64,000 bases of DNA from ZC4RG30 sp963726085 (GCA_963726085.1 CAVSAR010000002.1:434001-498000), one strand, 5' to 3'; shown: positions 50,700 to 61,773, counted from the first letter of the stretch. Notes: generated by a model not told the origin, from the sequence alone. Program-made: numbers and translations.

Positions 50700-51878
50700 T
50701 TAGTTCCGGCCTGCGTTGTGCTGGATGATGGCCTCGGCGGCCGCGTCGGCCGCGGCGGTATCGGTGGCGTAGGCGGTAGTGCCTTCCTGCACGTCCGATA
50801 CCGGTTCGCTGTCGAGCACTCTGCCGCTGCGGTCGCGGGTATCGACCTTGACGCTCATCGACAGCCCGATGCGCAGCGGGTGCTGGGCCAGCTCCTTGGG
50901 ATCCAGGGCGATCTTGACGGCCACGCGCTGGACTACCTTGATCCAGTTGCCAGAGGCGTTCTGCGGCGGCAGCACCGAGAACGCGGCGCCGGTGCCGGCC
51001 TGCACCCCTATGACGTGGCCATGGAACACCACGCCGCCGCCGTATTGATCACTGGTGATCGTCGCCGGCTGCCCGATGCGCAGGTTGCGCAACTGCTGTT
51101 CCTTGAAATTGGCCTCCAGCCAGACATCCTGCAGCGGGATCACCGTCATCAGGTGTTCCCCGGGCATGATGTGCTGGCCCAGCTGCACGCTGCGCTGCGC
51201 GATATAGCCGTTGACCGGTGCGACAATGGCGGCCCGATGCAGGGCGATCCATGCATCCTCGTACATCGCGCGTTGCTGCTGGACGGAGGGGTTGTCCTGC
51301 AGGGTGGTGGCATCGACCAGCGCGCCGGACCCTGAGCGCAGCTGCTGCGCCTGTTCAAGCTGCGCCTGCGCCAGTGCGACCGCTTCGCGCGCATGGCCGA
51401 CTTCCTCTTCGGCCACGGCCTTTTCCGCCAGCAGCGGCAGGCGGCGCGCCAAGTCGGCCTCGGCATTGTGCAGCTCGAGCGTGCGCGCGCTGACCAGTGC
51501 ATCGTACTGGTGGGTCTCGGCCTGCTCCTGGCGCACGTGCCGCACGGACTGGGCCAGTGCTGCCTCGGCGCGCAGCAGTCCCTGTTGAGCGTCGGTGGTG
51601 TCCAGCCGCAGCAGCACCTGCCCGGCGGCAACGCGCGACGTGTTGCGTGCCAGCACTTCGATCACCGTGCCCGACACCTGCGCCGAGATGCGTATCTGGT
51701 TGCCCACGACGTAGGCGTCGTCGGTGGTTTCGCGCCGCGAGAACACGAACACCGACAGCAGCAGCCAGGCGAGGCCGCCGGTCACGAATACGATCCCCAG
51801 GATGGTGAAGATGCGCCGCCGCTTGCCGTTGGGCGCCTCGCTGGCGATTGGAATTGGGGTCTGCGTGCTGTCGCTCAT
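50700..51878 (-). CDS. emrA: HlyD/EmrA-type membrane fusion protein
   Basis: This is a 392-residue adaptor with a short cytoplasmic N-terminus and one membrane helix (about 20-45). Two lipoyl half-motifs (TTDDAYVVGNQIRISAQVSGTV and AIVAPVNGYIAQRSVQLGQ) flank a long coiled-coil hairpin (about 95-205), followed by a beta-barrel domain (DVWLEANFKEQQLRNLRIGQ). It couples EmrB to the outer-membrane channel. The start overlaps the OMF gene stop by 4 bases. Confidence 0.93.
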   Translation of the reverse strand: MSDSTQTPIPIASEAPNGKRRRIFTILGIVFVTGGLAWLLLSVFVFSRRETTDDAYVVGNQIRISAQVSGTVIEVLARNTSRVAAGQVLLRLDTTDAQQGLLRAEAALAQSVRHVRQEQAETHQYDALVSARTLELHNAEADLARRLPLLAEKAVAEEEVGHAREAVALAQAQLEQAQQLRSGSGALVDATTLQDNPSVQQQRAMYEDAWIALHRAAIVAPVNGYIAQRSVQLGQHIMPGEHLMTVIPLQDVWLEANFKEQQLRNLRIGQPATITSDQYGGGVVFHGHVIGVQAGTGAAFSVLPPQNASGNWIKVVQRVAVKIALDPKELAQHPLRIGLSMSVKVDTRDRSGRVLDSEPVSDVQEGTTAYATDTAAADAAAEAIIQHNAGRN

Positions 51879-53320
51879 GGGGAGTTTTCCGTTGTAGTCA
51901 GTCCGCCGCCCAGGGCTGCCTGCAGCTGGATGTCGGCGGCCAGGGTCGCGAACTCGACCTGCAGGCTGGCGTCTTTCTCGCGCTGTAGCGAGATCCGGGC
52001 TTCCAGTTCGGGGCGTATGTCAGTGACGCCGGATTGCTGGCGCGTGTGCGCCGAGCGCAGCAGTGCATCGGCCGCGGCAATCACCTCGGCGCGTGCCTGG
52101 CGCTGGGCCGCGGACTGCTGCAGCGCTGCCACTGCGGTGCCCACCTCGCGCGCGGCATCCACGATCGTCTGGTTGTAACTGGCCACGGCAGCGGCCAGGC
52201 GCGCGGTGGACTCATCGTGGCGCGCGCCGCGCAGCCCGGCGTCAAACAGTGGCAGGTGCACGGCAAAACCCACCGCTGGGGCCAACGACCCTGGCTCCAG
52301 CAGTTTGACGAAGTCGACGCTGGAGAACCCTGCAAGTGCATGCAGCGTGATGTTGGGGTAGTACTCGGCACGGATCGACGCCACGTTCTTGCGCGCGGCC
52401 TCTACGCGCCACTTGCTGGCGGCGATATCCGGGCGGTGCGCAATCAGGTCAAGGCTGGCGTCGGCGGGTAACCCGGCATGCGGCTGGGGCAATGCACGGG
52501 GCTGCAGCTGTGCGGCCACCTGGTCCGGGGAAACGCCCAGCAATGCCGCCAGCTCTATGACGCGCACCTGCTGCGCGCCCTGCAGCTGGCTGCGCAGCTC
52601 ACGGGCCACTGCCTGCTCGCGGCGATTGCGATCACCGTCATCCGAGCGATCCAGGCCCGCGCTTTCACGGTGCTGGGCAATCAGCGCCGACTGCTGCAGC
52701 GTCGCCAGTTGCTCATCGAGCAATGCGATCCTGGCGCCATCGAGCTGCCAGCTGAAATAATCCTGCGCGATCGTGGCGGCCAGGGTCAGTGCCACGCCCA
52801 CTTCCTCGGCCTGGCTGGCGCGCGCCTGGTCGGTGGCCGCTTCGATCAGCGAGCGGTTCTGACCCCACCAGTCCATGGTGTACTTGGCAGTGATTCCCAG
52901 GTCTGACTGATTGACCGAGTGGTAGCCCAGGAACTGCGGCGGTATCAGGCCGTTGTCGCTGAGCCGGTACAACTCATAGGAAAAGCTGGCATCAACCTGC
53001 AGTCCGGCTTCGGCACCTGCCACGCGTGCATCCTCGCTGGCGGTCGCGAACCGCGCGGTGGCAGTGCTCAATCCGGGGGAATCGTGCAATGCCGTTTCAA
53101 TCAGGCTGTTGAGAGTGTCATCGCCATACCCGCGCCACCAGGTGGCATCGGGCCATCGCGTAGCACCGGAGGACGTTGTCGCGGGGGCCTGCAGCGGGGC
53201 GACCTGCCGCTCATGCGTCACCGGCTCAGGCGGTGGGCGCAGTGACTCGCAGGCACTGGTCAGCGACAGCATTGCAACCAGTGCGCAGGCGCTGGTACTT
53301 GCAGCGACCCGCCTGCTCAT
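51875..53320 (-). CDS. Outer-membrane efflux lipoprotein, NodT/OMF family
   Basis: This is a 481-residue TolC-like channel with a lipoprotein signal peptide ending in the lipobox LTSAC (Cys about 24). Two OEP repeats of the RND/NodT type follow (WWRGYGDDTLNSLIETAL and AHRPDIAASKWRVEAARKNVASIRAEYYPNI). It completes the EmrAB-OMF tripartite pump. The ATG at 53320 overlaps the marR stop by 4 bases; upstream in-frame starts lie inside marR. Confidence 0.92.
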   Translation of the reverse strand: MSRRVAASTSACALVAMLSLTSACESLRPPPEPVTHERQVAPLQAPATTSSGATRWPDATWWRGYGDDTLNSLIETALHDSPGLSTATARFATASEDARVAGAEAGLQVDASFSYELYRLSDNGLIPPQFLGYHSVNQSDLGITAKYTMDWWGQNRSLIEAATDQARASQAEEVGVALTLAATIAQDYFSWQLDGARIALLDEQLATLQQSALIAQHRESAGLDRSDDGDRNRREQAVARELRSQLQGAQQVRVIELAALLGVSPDQVAAQLQPRALPQPHAGLPADASLDLIAHRPDIAASKWRVEAARKNVASIRAEYYPNITLHALAGFSSVDFVKLLEPGSLAPAVGFAVHLPLFDAGLRGARHDESTARLAAAVASYNQTIVDAAREVGTAVAALQQSAAQRQARAEVIAAADALLRSAHTRQQSGVTDIRPELEARISLQREKDASLQVEFATLAADIQLQAALGGGLTTTENSP

Positions 53321-53850
53321 GGCGAAGAATCCTGCTGCTCCGAATCCTCGACCGACAGCACATCGAGCGCGCCGATCAAGCGCTTGAGGTAATCCATCAA
53401 CTGGACGCGCTCTGCTTCGGTGAAATCGCGATACAGGCGCGTCATGTAGCGCGCCACCTGTGGGGCCAGTTCTTTGGCCAGTTGCTCGCCCGCGGGCGTG
53501 ATCGATATGGCCAGCTTGCGTCGATCCTCTGGGTCCGGAGTACGCGTCACCAGTCCGCGTTCCACCATGAGGTCGGTGATGCGGGTCAGATTGGCCGGGC
53601 TTTGCGCCAGGGCAGGGCACAGTTCGCCGGGAAACGCCGTACCGCCACGCCCAAAAAGGTTCACCAGCAAGCGAAATTCGAGCTCTGCCAGCCCCGCTGG
53701 GGCCAACAACTGGTCAAGGCGCGACGTCAGGTCGCGACCCAGGATCACCGCGACCCGGCACAGGATGGATTCCTGAACGCGCATCTCGGGCAATCGGCTG
53801 GAAATCCGGCGCACGGCCTCTTCGAGCTGCGTGATCTGGGAAAGGGGCAT
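53317..53850 (-). CDS. MarR family transcriptional regulator
   Basis: This is a 177-residue winged-helix regulator with the MarR core: LLAPAGLAELEFRLLVNLF, the recognition helix region SPANLTRITDLMVERGLVTR and the wing DPEDRRKLAISITPAG. As first gene of marR-OMF-emrA-emrB it most likely represses the pump operon and releases DNA on binding a substrate. C31 and C78 could take part in redox sensing, but that is speculation. No ribosome site precedes the ATG at 53850, and the predicted transcription start lies only 2-3 bases ahead, so the mRNA is probably leaderless. Confidence 0.9.
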   Translation of the reverse strand: MPLSQITQLEEAVRRISSRLPEMRVQESILCRVAVILGRDLTSRLDQLLAPAGLAELEFRLLVNLFGRGGTAFPGELCPALAQSPANLTRITDLMVERGLVTRTPDPEDRRKLAISITPAGEQLAKELAPQVARYMTRLYRDFTEAERVQLMDYLKRLIGALDVLSVEDSEQQDSSP

Positions 53851-53858
53851 GCATTTAC

Positions 53859-53885
53859 TTTATATCTGAATATTTCAGTTGTAAA
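53859..53885 (-). promoter_or_regulatory. marR-efflux promoter with palindrome in the spacer
   Basis: On the minus strand TTTACA (53885-53880) and TATAAA (53864-53859) are separated by 15 bases, a little short of ideal. The perfect palindrome CTGAA-TAT-TTCAG (53866-53878) fills the spacer, the expected place for a MarR operator. The -10 ends 8 bases before the marR start codon. Confidence 0.6.
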
Positions 53886-53911
53886 ATAAATACGTAAGTC
53901 ATTGTATTTAT
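53886..53911. repeat. 8-bp inverted repeat upstream of the marR promoter
   Basis: ATAAATAC (53886-53893) and GTATTTAT (53904-53911) are separated by 10 bases and lie directly upstream of the proposed -35 box. It may be a second operator or an activator site for the marR-efflux operon. The surrounding 75 bp are strikingly AT-rich for this genome. Confidence 0.55.
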
Positions 53912-53924
53912 AGACGAATCAAGT

Positions 53925-55145
53925 TCAGGATGCCGGGACGGGTCGCACCGAAAGGCGGGCGGCAGGCAAGAGCCCTATGACCGCACCACCGGCCGAAAGC
54001 AGCAGCGCCGCCGACAGGCCCAGGTGCGTGGCCACCTGGCCCCAGAAGATGCTGCCTGCCGCCAGGCAGCCATAAAACACCGCCGTGTACAGCGCCATGC
54101 CCCGCGCACGCATGGCATCGGGGACCGCCAGCTGCGCCGCCACGTTGAGGCTGGACAGCGAGGCGATCCACGACGCGCCGGCAATCAGCGCGGCGGCCAT
54201 GCCCAGGGCCGGCACCCGCAGCAGGGCAAAACCCGCCATCGCAACCGCAGTGCCCAGCGTGCCGGCAATGATGATCCGGTCCAGCCCCAGCCGTGCGCGC
54301 CAGCGCGGCAGCAACATCGCGCCGCTGACCGCGCCGACGCCAATGCAGCCCACCAGCACCCCGAACAGGCCCGGGCCGCCGTGCAACTGCTCGCGCGCCA
54401 CCAGCGGCAGCAACGCCCAGTAGCAGCTGCCGAACACGAAAAACAGTACCGAACGCCACAGCGTGTTGCCCAGCGCACGATTCTCGCCCGCGTGCAGGAA
54501 TCCATGGCGCAGCGCCGACAGGAAGGGGGCGTGCGCGGTGCCTGCGGCAATGGGGGTCGGCTGCGGCCGCCACCACCACAGTGCGGCGATGACGGCGAGG
54601 AATGAAACCGCGTTGATCAGGAATGGCCAGGCGACACCAAAGGCAATGATGATGGCACCGGCCAGCGCCGGCCCGATGGCGCGGCTGATGTTCATGCCCA
54701 CCGCATGCAAGGCCACGGCCGGCTGCAGGTGTTCCCGGTCCACCAGCTTGGGAATGATGGACTGCCAGGTCGGGGACATGATCGCCGTGCCCACGCCCAG
54801 CGCGAAGGTGGCCGCCAGTAGCGCATGGGTTCCGGCACGACCCTGCAGCACCAGCACGCCCAGCGCTGCGGCAACCAGCATCATCCCGATCTGTACGATG
54901 ATCAGCAGCCGGCGCTTGTCCATGCGGTCGGCAAGCGTGCCGGCGGGCAAGGCCAGCAGGCAGACGGGCAGGGTAGTGGCGGCCTGCACCAGGGCCACCA
55001 TTGCCGGTGACGGATTGAGCGTGGCCATGAACCAGCCGGCCGTGAGGTCATGCATCCAGCTGCCGGTGTTCGAGATCAGCGCCGCGGACCACAGGACTGC
55101 GAAGTTGATCTGGCGCAGGGGGCTCCACGCGCCAGCGGTACTCAA
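53925..55145 (-). CDS. MFS transporter, DHA3 (MFS_3) type
   Basis: This is a 406-residue, 12-helix protein of the MFS_3/EntS-like group: VLWSAALISNTGSWMHDLTAGWFM, LPAGTLADRMDKRRLLI, SPTWQSIIPKLVDREHLQPAVALHAVGMNISRAIGPALAG. Relatives export siderophores or drugs; the substrate here is unknown. It follows the DUF1330 gene with a 4-base overlap and ends 74 bp before the marR operon starts. Confidence 0.88.
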   Translation of the reverse strand: MSTAGAWSPLRQINFAVLWSAALISNTGSWMHDLTAGWFMATLNPSPAMVALVQAATTLPVCLLALPAGTLADRMDKRRLLIIVQIGMMLVAAALGVLVLQGRAGTHALLAATFALGVGTAIMSPTWQSIIPKLVDREHLQPAVALHAVGMNISRAIGPALAGAIIIAFGVAWPFLINAVSFLAVIAALWWWRPQPTPIAAGTAHAPFLSALRHGFLHAGENRALGNTLWRSVLFFVFGSCYWALLPLVAREQLHGGPGLFGVLVGCIGVGAVSGAMLLPRWRARLGLDRIIIAGTLGTAVAMAGFALLRVPALGMAAALIAGASWIASLSSLNVAAQLAVPDAMRARGMALYTAVFYGCLAAGSIFWGQVATHLGLSAALLLSAGGAVIGLLPAARLSVRPVPAS

Positions 55146-55429
55146 AGGCCCTCGATCAGGAACACGCGGTAATCGCCGGCCCGATGCCGGTGCTGCATGG
55201 CCTCGGTGTAGGCCGGGCTCTGGTACCAGGCGCGCGCGGCTGCCATGGTCGGAAACTCGGCAATGACGGCCCCTTCGATCGGCGGCCCTTCAAGGGTGTC
55301 GATCTGCCCATAGACCGTCAGTGGCCGCACCGGATGGCCTTCGAGGGTGGCCGGCACGGCTTCCATGTACTTGCCGAACTCGGCCGTGTCGCGCATCCGG
55401 TCGCGCATGAAGACGATATACGCTGCCAT
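55142..55429 (-). CDS. DUF1330 domain protein
   Basis: This is a 95-residue protein of the dimeric alpha-beta barrel (ferredoxin-like) DUF1330 family: MAAYIVFMRDRMRDTAEFGKYMEAV, EGAVIAEFPTMAAARAWYQSPAYTEAMQHR. The family has no settled function. It overlaps the MFS gene by 4 bases and lies 19 bp after ettA on the same strand. Confidence 0.88.
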   Translation of the reverse strand: MAAYIVFMRDRMRDTAEFGKYMEAVPATLEGHPVRPLTVYGQIDTLEGPPIEGAVIAEFPTMAAARAWYQSPAYTEAMQHRHRAGDYRVFLIEGL

Positions 55430-55448
55430 GTGGATCTCCTGGCGCCCT

Positions 55449-57124
<1,676 letters not shown>

Positions 57125-57173
57125 CGCGCGATTATCCGCGAATCACGCAGTGCCGTGATAGTCTCGATCCAGC

Positions 57174-58152
57174 TTGACCCAGCTACTCCATTCGCGGCCC
57201 GGGGCCGACCGAAACGTCCTGGTAATTGCGGACGACGCACTCGGTCGCTATGGATTCCCCGACGGCCATCCCTTCGGCCCCGACCGGCAAGCTGCGTTCC
57301 TGCGCGAATTCCGCGAGCGCGGCCTGCATCGGCGCTGTCGCACCGCGGATTCGCGCGAGTGCACTGCCGCGGAACTGCTGAGCTTTCACACCCAGCGGCA
57401 CGTTGATTTCGTGCGCTTGAAGTCAGGCGATGGGCAAGGCCGCCTCGACGGCGGCGACACGCCCGCATTTCGTGGCTGCTACGAGGCTACCAGCCGGGTG
57501 GTCGGTGCCACGCTGGAAGCCGCGCAGGCCATGATGCAAGGGGAGGCCGAACGCGCCTTTGTGCCCATTGCCGGACTGCACCATGCCACGCGCGACGGGG
57601 CGGCCGGATTTTGCATCTTCAATGACATCGGCGTGCTGATCGAGCAGTTGCGGCGCGTCGCGAATCTCACGCGCATCGCCTACGTGGACATCGATGCGCA
57701 TCACGGCGACGGCGTGTTCTATGCGTTTGAGTCCGAACCGGCCGTCATCATTGCCGACCTGCACGAGGACGGGGAATTCTTGTACCCCGGCACCGGCCGC
57801 GTCGAGGAAACCGGCACGCACCTGGCGCTGGGCTGCAAAGCTCAATATGCCCCTGCAGCCCGGCGCCGATGACGCCGCGTTCGCAGCGGCGTGGGAACCG
57901 GTGATTGCGCACGTGGAACGCTACCAACCGGAATTCATCATTCTGCAGTGCGGGACCGACAGCATGGCTGGTGACCCGATCACGCACCTGGCCCTCACCG
58001 AAGCCTCGCATGCCAGGGCAGCCGCGGACCTGGCGGCGCTGGCCGACCGGCTCGGACATGGTCGACTGCTGGCGCTGGGCGGCGGCGGCTACAACCGCGG
58101 CAATATCGCGCGTGGCTGGAATGCCGTGGTGGAGGCGCTGCTGCGGTCCTGA
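57174..58152 (+). pseudogene. Histone deacetylase family hydrolase, frameshifted
   Basis: A TTG at 57174 opens a class II HDAC/acetylpolyamine amidohydrolase-like protein: GLHHATRDGAAGFCIFNDIGV with the active-site histidines, YVDIDAHHGDG with zinc ligands, then a change of frame near 57832. The other frame gives KLNMPLQPGADDAAF, QCGTDSMAGDP (third zinc ligand) and GGGGYNRGN with the catalytic Tyr, ending at 58152. One extra base in GGGCTGCAAAG explains it; the corrected length is about 325. Substrates of bacterial members include acetylated polyamines and acetoin-related proteins. It is divergent from ettA, 49 bp away. Confidence 0.85.
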
Positions 58153-58214
58153 CGGAAGCGTTTCGGGTACCATGGCGGGCTATTTCCGGACGCCCCCAAG
58201 GGACACACGCGCAG

Positions 58215-59486
58215 ATGTATTCCGATTCCATGACCCTAGAACGCTTTGACCCGGACCTGGCCGGCGCCATGGCCGCAGAACGCCTCCGGCAGGAAGAGCA
58301 CATCGAGTTGATCGCGTCGGAGAACTACGCCAGCCCGCGCGTGCTCGAGGCACAGGGCTCGGTGCTGACCAACAAGTACGCCGAAGGCTACCCCGGCAAG
58401 CGCTACTACGGCGGCTGCGAGAATGTGGACATCGTCGAGCAACTGGCCATCGACCGGGTCAAGCGGCTGTTCGGCGCCGACTACGCCAATGTGCAGCCGC
58501 ATTCGGGCAGCCAGGCCAACGCCGCGGCCTACATGGCGCTGATCAATCCGGGCGACACCATCCTGGGCATGAGCCTCGATCACGGCGGGCACCTCACGCA
58601 TGGCGCCAAGGTAAATTTCTCCGGCAAGCTGTATCGCGCGGTGCAGTACGGGATTCGTCACGACGACGGTCGCATCGACTATGACCAGATGGAGCAGCTG
58701 GCGCTGGCCGAGAAGCCGCGCATGCTCATCGCCGGGTTCTCCGCCTACTCGCGCACGCTGGACTTCGCGCGGTTTCGGCGCATCGCGGACCTGGTGGGTG
58801 CGTACCTGGTGGTGGACATGGCGCATGTGGCCGGCCTGGTGGCCACCGGGCTGTACCCCAACCCGGTGCCGTTTGCCGATGTGGTCACCAGCACCACGCA
58901 CAAGACGCTGCGCGGCCCGCGTGGCGGACTGATCCTGGCCCGCGCTAATGACGAAATCACCAAGCGCCTCAATTCCATGGTGTTTCCCGGCACCCAGGGC
59001 GGTCCGCTGATGCACGTCATTGCCGCCAAGGCCGTGGCGTTCCAGGAGGCATTGCAGCCGCAATTCCGCGACTACCAGGTGCAGGTGCTGGCCAATGCGC
59101 GCGCCATGGCTGCCGCCTTCCAGCGCCGCGGCTATCGCGTGGTGTCCGGCGGCACCGATAATCACCTGTTCCTGCTGGACCTGTCCGACAAGTCCATGAC
59201 CGGCAAGGATGCCGATGCGGCGCTGGGCAAGGCGCACATCACGGTCAACAAGAACGCGGTCCCCAATGATCCGCGGCCGCCGACCGTCACCAGCGGCTTG
59301 CGGTTGGGCACGCCGGCCTCCACGACGCGCGGCTTTCGCGAGCCGGAGATCACGCAGGTGGCCGGATGGATCATGGACATCATCGATGCCAATGGCGATG
59401 CGGCCGTGGTCGAGCAGGTGCGCGGCGCAGTAGCCGCAGCTGTGCCAGCGATACCCGGTATACCGAACCTGAACCTGATGGCGTAA
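58215..59486 (+). CDS. glyA: Serine hydroxymethyltransferase GlyA
   Basis: This is a 423-residue PLP enzyme interconverting serine and glycine with THF. Signatures are ELIASENYASPRVLEAQGS, NKYAEGYPGKRYYGGCE, QPHSGSQAN and the PLP lysine in TSTTHKTLRGPRGG. It is of normal length. A start at 58230 (MTLERF) is also possible. It lies 18 bp upstream of nrdR and next to the riboflavin operon, a frequent proteobacterial order. Confidence 0.96.
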   Translation: MYSDSMTLERFDPDLAGAMAAERLRQEEHIELIASENYASPRVLEAQGSVLTNKYAEGYPGKRYYGGCENVDIVEQLAIDRVKRLFGADYANVQPHSGSQANAAAYMALINPGDTILGMSLDHGGHLTHGAKVNFSGKLYRAVQYGIRHDDGRIDYDQMEQLALAEKPRMLIAGFSAYSRTLDFARFRRIADLVGAYLVVDMAHVAGLVATGLYPNPVPFADVVTSTTHKTLRGPRGGLILARANDEITKRLNSMVFPGTQGGPLMHVIAAKAVAFQEALQPQFRDYQVQVLANARAMAAAFQRRGYRVVSGGTDNHLFLLDLSDKSMTGKDADAALGKAHITVNKNAVPNDPRPPTVTSGLRLGTPASTTRGFREPEITQVAGWIMDIIDANGDAAVVEQVRGAVAAAVPAIPGIPNLNLMA

Positions 59487-59504
59487 CAGCGCGCGGTCAA
59501 CGGC

Positions 59505-60056
59505 ATGCACTGCCCCTTCTGCGAACATGAAGAAACCAAGGTGACTGATTCGCGCCTCGCCGGCGGGGGCGCCCAGATCCGTCGTCGTCGCGAGTGCCTG
59601 GCCTGCGGCGAGCGCTTCACCACTTTTGAAAGCGCCGAGCTGGTCATGCCGTTGATAGTCAAGTCCGACCAGAGTCGCGAGCCATTTGAGGAGGCCAAGC
59701 TGCGCGGCGGCATGGAAAAGGCACTGCAGAAGCGCCCCGTGAGCCGCGAGGCCATCGACGCGGCGGTCAGCCGCATTGGCGGGCGACTGCGCGGCCTGGG
59801 CGAGAGGGAGGTGGATGCGCGCACCGTGGGCGAGTTCGTCATGGAGGAGCTGCATCACCTGGATGAGGTCGGCTACGTGCGGTTTGCCTCCATCTATCGC
59901 AGTTTCCAGGACGTGGACGCCTTCCGTCACGAGATCGACCGGCTGCATACTCGCCGGCGTCGTGTGCCCAGCCAGGACCAGTTGTCACTGTTGTCCGGCG
60001 GCACGCCTGAAGCAACGCGTCAGGATGCAGTGCCACCAGCAAAGGCCAAGCCGTGA
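59505..60056 (+). CDS. nrdR: Transcriptional repressor NrdR
   Basis: This is a 183-residue protein. The N-terminal zinc ribbon is CPFCEHEETKVTDSR followed by CLACGERFTTFE (four Cys) and the ATP-cone begins PLIVKSDQSREPFEEAKL. NrdR senses ATP/dATP and represses ribonucleotide reductase genes. A C-terminal tail of about 25 residues (SQDQLSLLSGGTPEATRQ) extends beyond the usual end. It overlaps ribD by 4 bases, as in many proteobacteria. Confidence 0.95.
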   Translation: MHCPFCEHEETKVTDSRLAGGGAQIRRRRECLACGERFTTFESAELVMPLIVKSDQSREPFEEAKLRGGMEKALQKRPVSREAIDAAVSRIGGRLRGLGEREVDARTVGEFVMEELHHLDEVGYVRFASIYRSFQDVDAFRHEIDRLHTRRRRVPSQDQLSLLSGGTPEATRQDAVPPAKAKP

Positions 60057-61159
60057 GTGCACAGCCCGCGGCATGGACCGATGAGGATCGCCGCGCGATG
60101 TCGCGCGCGTTTGCCCTGGCGCAGCGCGGCCTCTACACCACGGATCCCAATCCCCGGGTCGGCTGCGTGCTGGTGCGCGACGGCCAGGTCGTGGGTGAAG
60201 GCTGGCACGAGCGAGCGGGGCAGGCACACGCAGAGCCACGGGCGCTGGCCGCGGCGGGAGCCGCCGCGCGTGGTGCCACGGCCTATGTAACCCTTGAACC
60301 CTGCGATCACCAGGGGCGTACGCCGCCATGTACGCGGGCGCTGATTGAAGCCGGCGTTGCACGCGTGGTCTACGCGCTTGACGACCCCAATCCCCTGGTG
60401 GCCGGCGGCGGCGCGGCGCGTTTGCGCCAGCATGGCATTGCTGTGTCCGGCGGCCTGATGGCGGCGGCCTGCGAGGCATTGAACCCCGGGTACCTGCGGC
60501 GCATGCGCACCGGGATGCCGTTCGTGCGCGTGAAGCTGGCCTCCAGTCTTGATGGGCACACGGCGCTGGCCTCGGGCGAGAGCCGCTGGATAACCTCGAA
60601 GCAAGCGCGCCAGGATGCGCAGACCTTCCGGGCCCGCAGCTCGGCCATCGTCACCGGCGTGGGCACCATCCTGGCCGATGACCCGGCACTGAACGTGCGC
60701 ATCGACGAAAGCGATCGCCAGCCACTGCGCGTGGTGCTCGACAGCCAGCTGCGCACGCCAGCGGATGCGCGCGTGATCGATCGCGAAGGCCCGGTGCTGG
60801 TCATCGGGGTCACCGACAACGCGGCGCGGCGCCGGGCGCTGGAACTGCAGCAGGTGCAGGTAGAGATTATCCCGGCCGCCGGTGCGCGGCCGGACCTGGC
60901 AGCAGTCCTGGCATTGCTGGGCCAGCGCGGCATGAACGAAATCTGGGTCGAGGCCGGACCGACCCTGGCCGGTGCGTTTGTCAGGGCGCGGCTGTTCGAT
61001 GAACTGATTGTCTACATCGCTCCCTCGTTGCTGGGCGCGGGCGCGCGGCCGTTGCTGGACCTGCCGTCGCTGCAGCACCTGGAGGAAAAGATGTCCCTGC
61101 GCTTCACCGACAGCAGGACCGTGGGTGATGATCTGCGCATTACCGCGGTCGGCGCATAG
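60053..61159 (+). CDS. ribD: Bifunctional deaminase/reductase RibD
   Basis: This is a 368-residue enzyme. Residues 1 to about 145 form a cytidine-deaminase fold with zinc site HAEPRAL and PCDHQGRTPPC. The rest is a DHFR-like reductase (VRVKLASSLDGHTALASGESRWIT, EAGPTLAGAF). It carries out the deamination and side-chain reduction of riboflavin synthesis. It starts at GTG 60053, overlapping nrdR, and ribE follows 2 bases after the stop. Confidence 0.95.
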   Translation: MSAQPAAWTDEDRRAMSRAFALAQRGLYTTDPNPRVGCVLVRDGQVVGEGWHERAGQAHAEPRALAAAGAAARGATAYVTLEPCDHQGRTPPCTRALIEAGVARVVYALDDPNPLVAGGGAARLRQHGIAVSGGLMAAACEALNPGYLRRMRTGMPFVRVKLASSLDGHTALASGESRWITSKQARQDAQTFRARSSAIVTGVGTILADDPALNVRIDESDRQPLRVVLDSQLRTPADARVIDREGPVLVIGVTDNAARRRALELQQVQVEIIPAAGARPDLAAVLALLGQRGMNEIWVEAGPTLAGAFVRARLFDELIVYIAPSLLGAGARPLLDLPSLQHLEEKMSLRFTDSRTVGDDLRITAVGA

Positions 61160-61161
61160 CG

Positions 61162-61773
61162 ATGTTCACGGGGATCATTCTGGCGGTGGGCAAGGTGGCG
61201 CGACTGCAGTGGCGCGGCGCCGACCTGCGCATTGCCATCGATGCCACGGCCCTTGCCACGCGCATCGCGGCCAGCCGGTTCGCCATCGGCGAGAGCATTG
61301 CGGTCAATGGCGTCTGCCTGACGGTGGTGGGGTTTGCCCATGGCCAGTTCGAGGCCGACGTGTCCCAGGAGACGCTGCGCGTGACCACGCTGGCGGACCT
61401 GAAGGTTGGCGCGCCGGTGAACCTGGAACCGGCGCTGCGCGTGGGTGATCCCCTGGGCGGCCACCTCATGTCCGGGCATGTGGACGGCAGGGCGCGCGTG
61501 GCCAGCGTGGCCGCGCAGGGCAGCTCCCTGCGCGTGGTGGTCGAAGTCCCCGCGGACCTGGCGCGCTACATTGCCGCCAAGGGCTCCGTGGGGCTGGACG
61601 GCGTGAGCCTCACGGTCAACGCGGTCGAGGGGCGCCAGTTCACGGTCAACCTGATCCCGCATACCACCGGGGAGACCAATTTCACGGATCTGGCGGCGGG
61701 CCGGGAGCTGAATCTGGAGGTGGACACGCTCGCACGGTACGTGGAGCGCGGACTGGTACAATCGCGCCCATGA
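61162..61773 (+). CDS. ribE: Riboflavin synthase alpha chain
   Basis: This is a 203-residue protein with two lumazine-binding repeats: MFTGII...IGESIAVNGVCLTVVG in the first and KGSVGLDGVSLTVNAV in the second, each followed by a beta barrel strand set. It dismutates two 6,7-dimethyl-8-ribityllumazine molecules to riboflavin. It overlaps ribBA by 4 bases. No FMN riboswitch is seen within the operon. Confidence 0.95.
   Translation: MFTGIILAVGKVARLQWRGADLRIAIDATALATRIAASRFAIGESIAVNGVCLTVVGFAHGQFEADVSQETLRVTTLADLKVGAPVNLEPALRVGDPLGGHLMSGHVDGRARVASVAAQGSSLRVVVEVPADLARYIAAKGSVGLDGVSLTVNAVEGRQFTVNLIPHTTGETNFTDLAAGRELNLEVDTLARYVERGLVQSRP

Noticed and set aside
58236..59948. 570-codon open frame on the minus strand opposite glyA and nrdR
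   Set aside because: It is a shadow of two conserved genes; it is rich in His, Gln and Arg as expected from reading GC-rich codons backwards.
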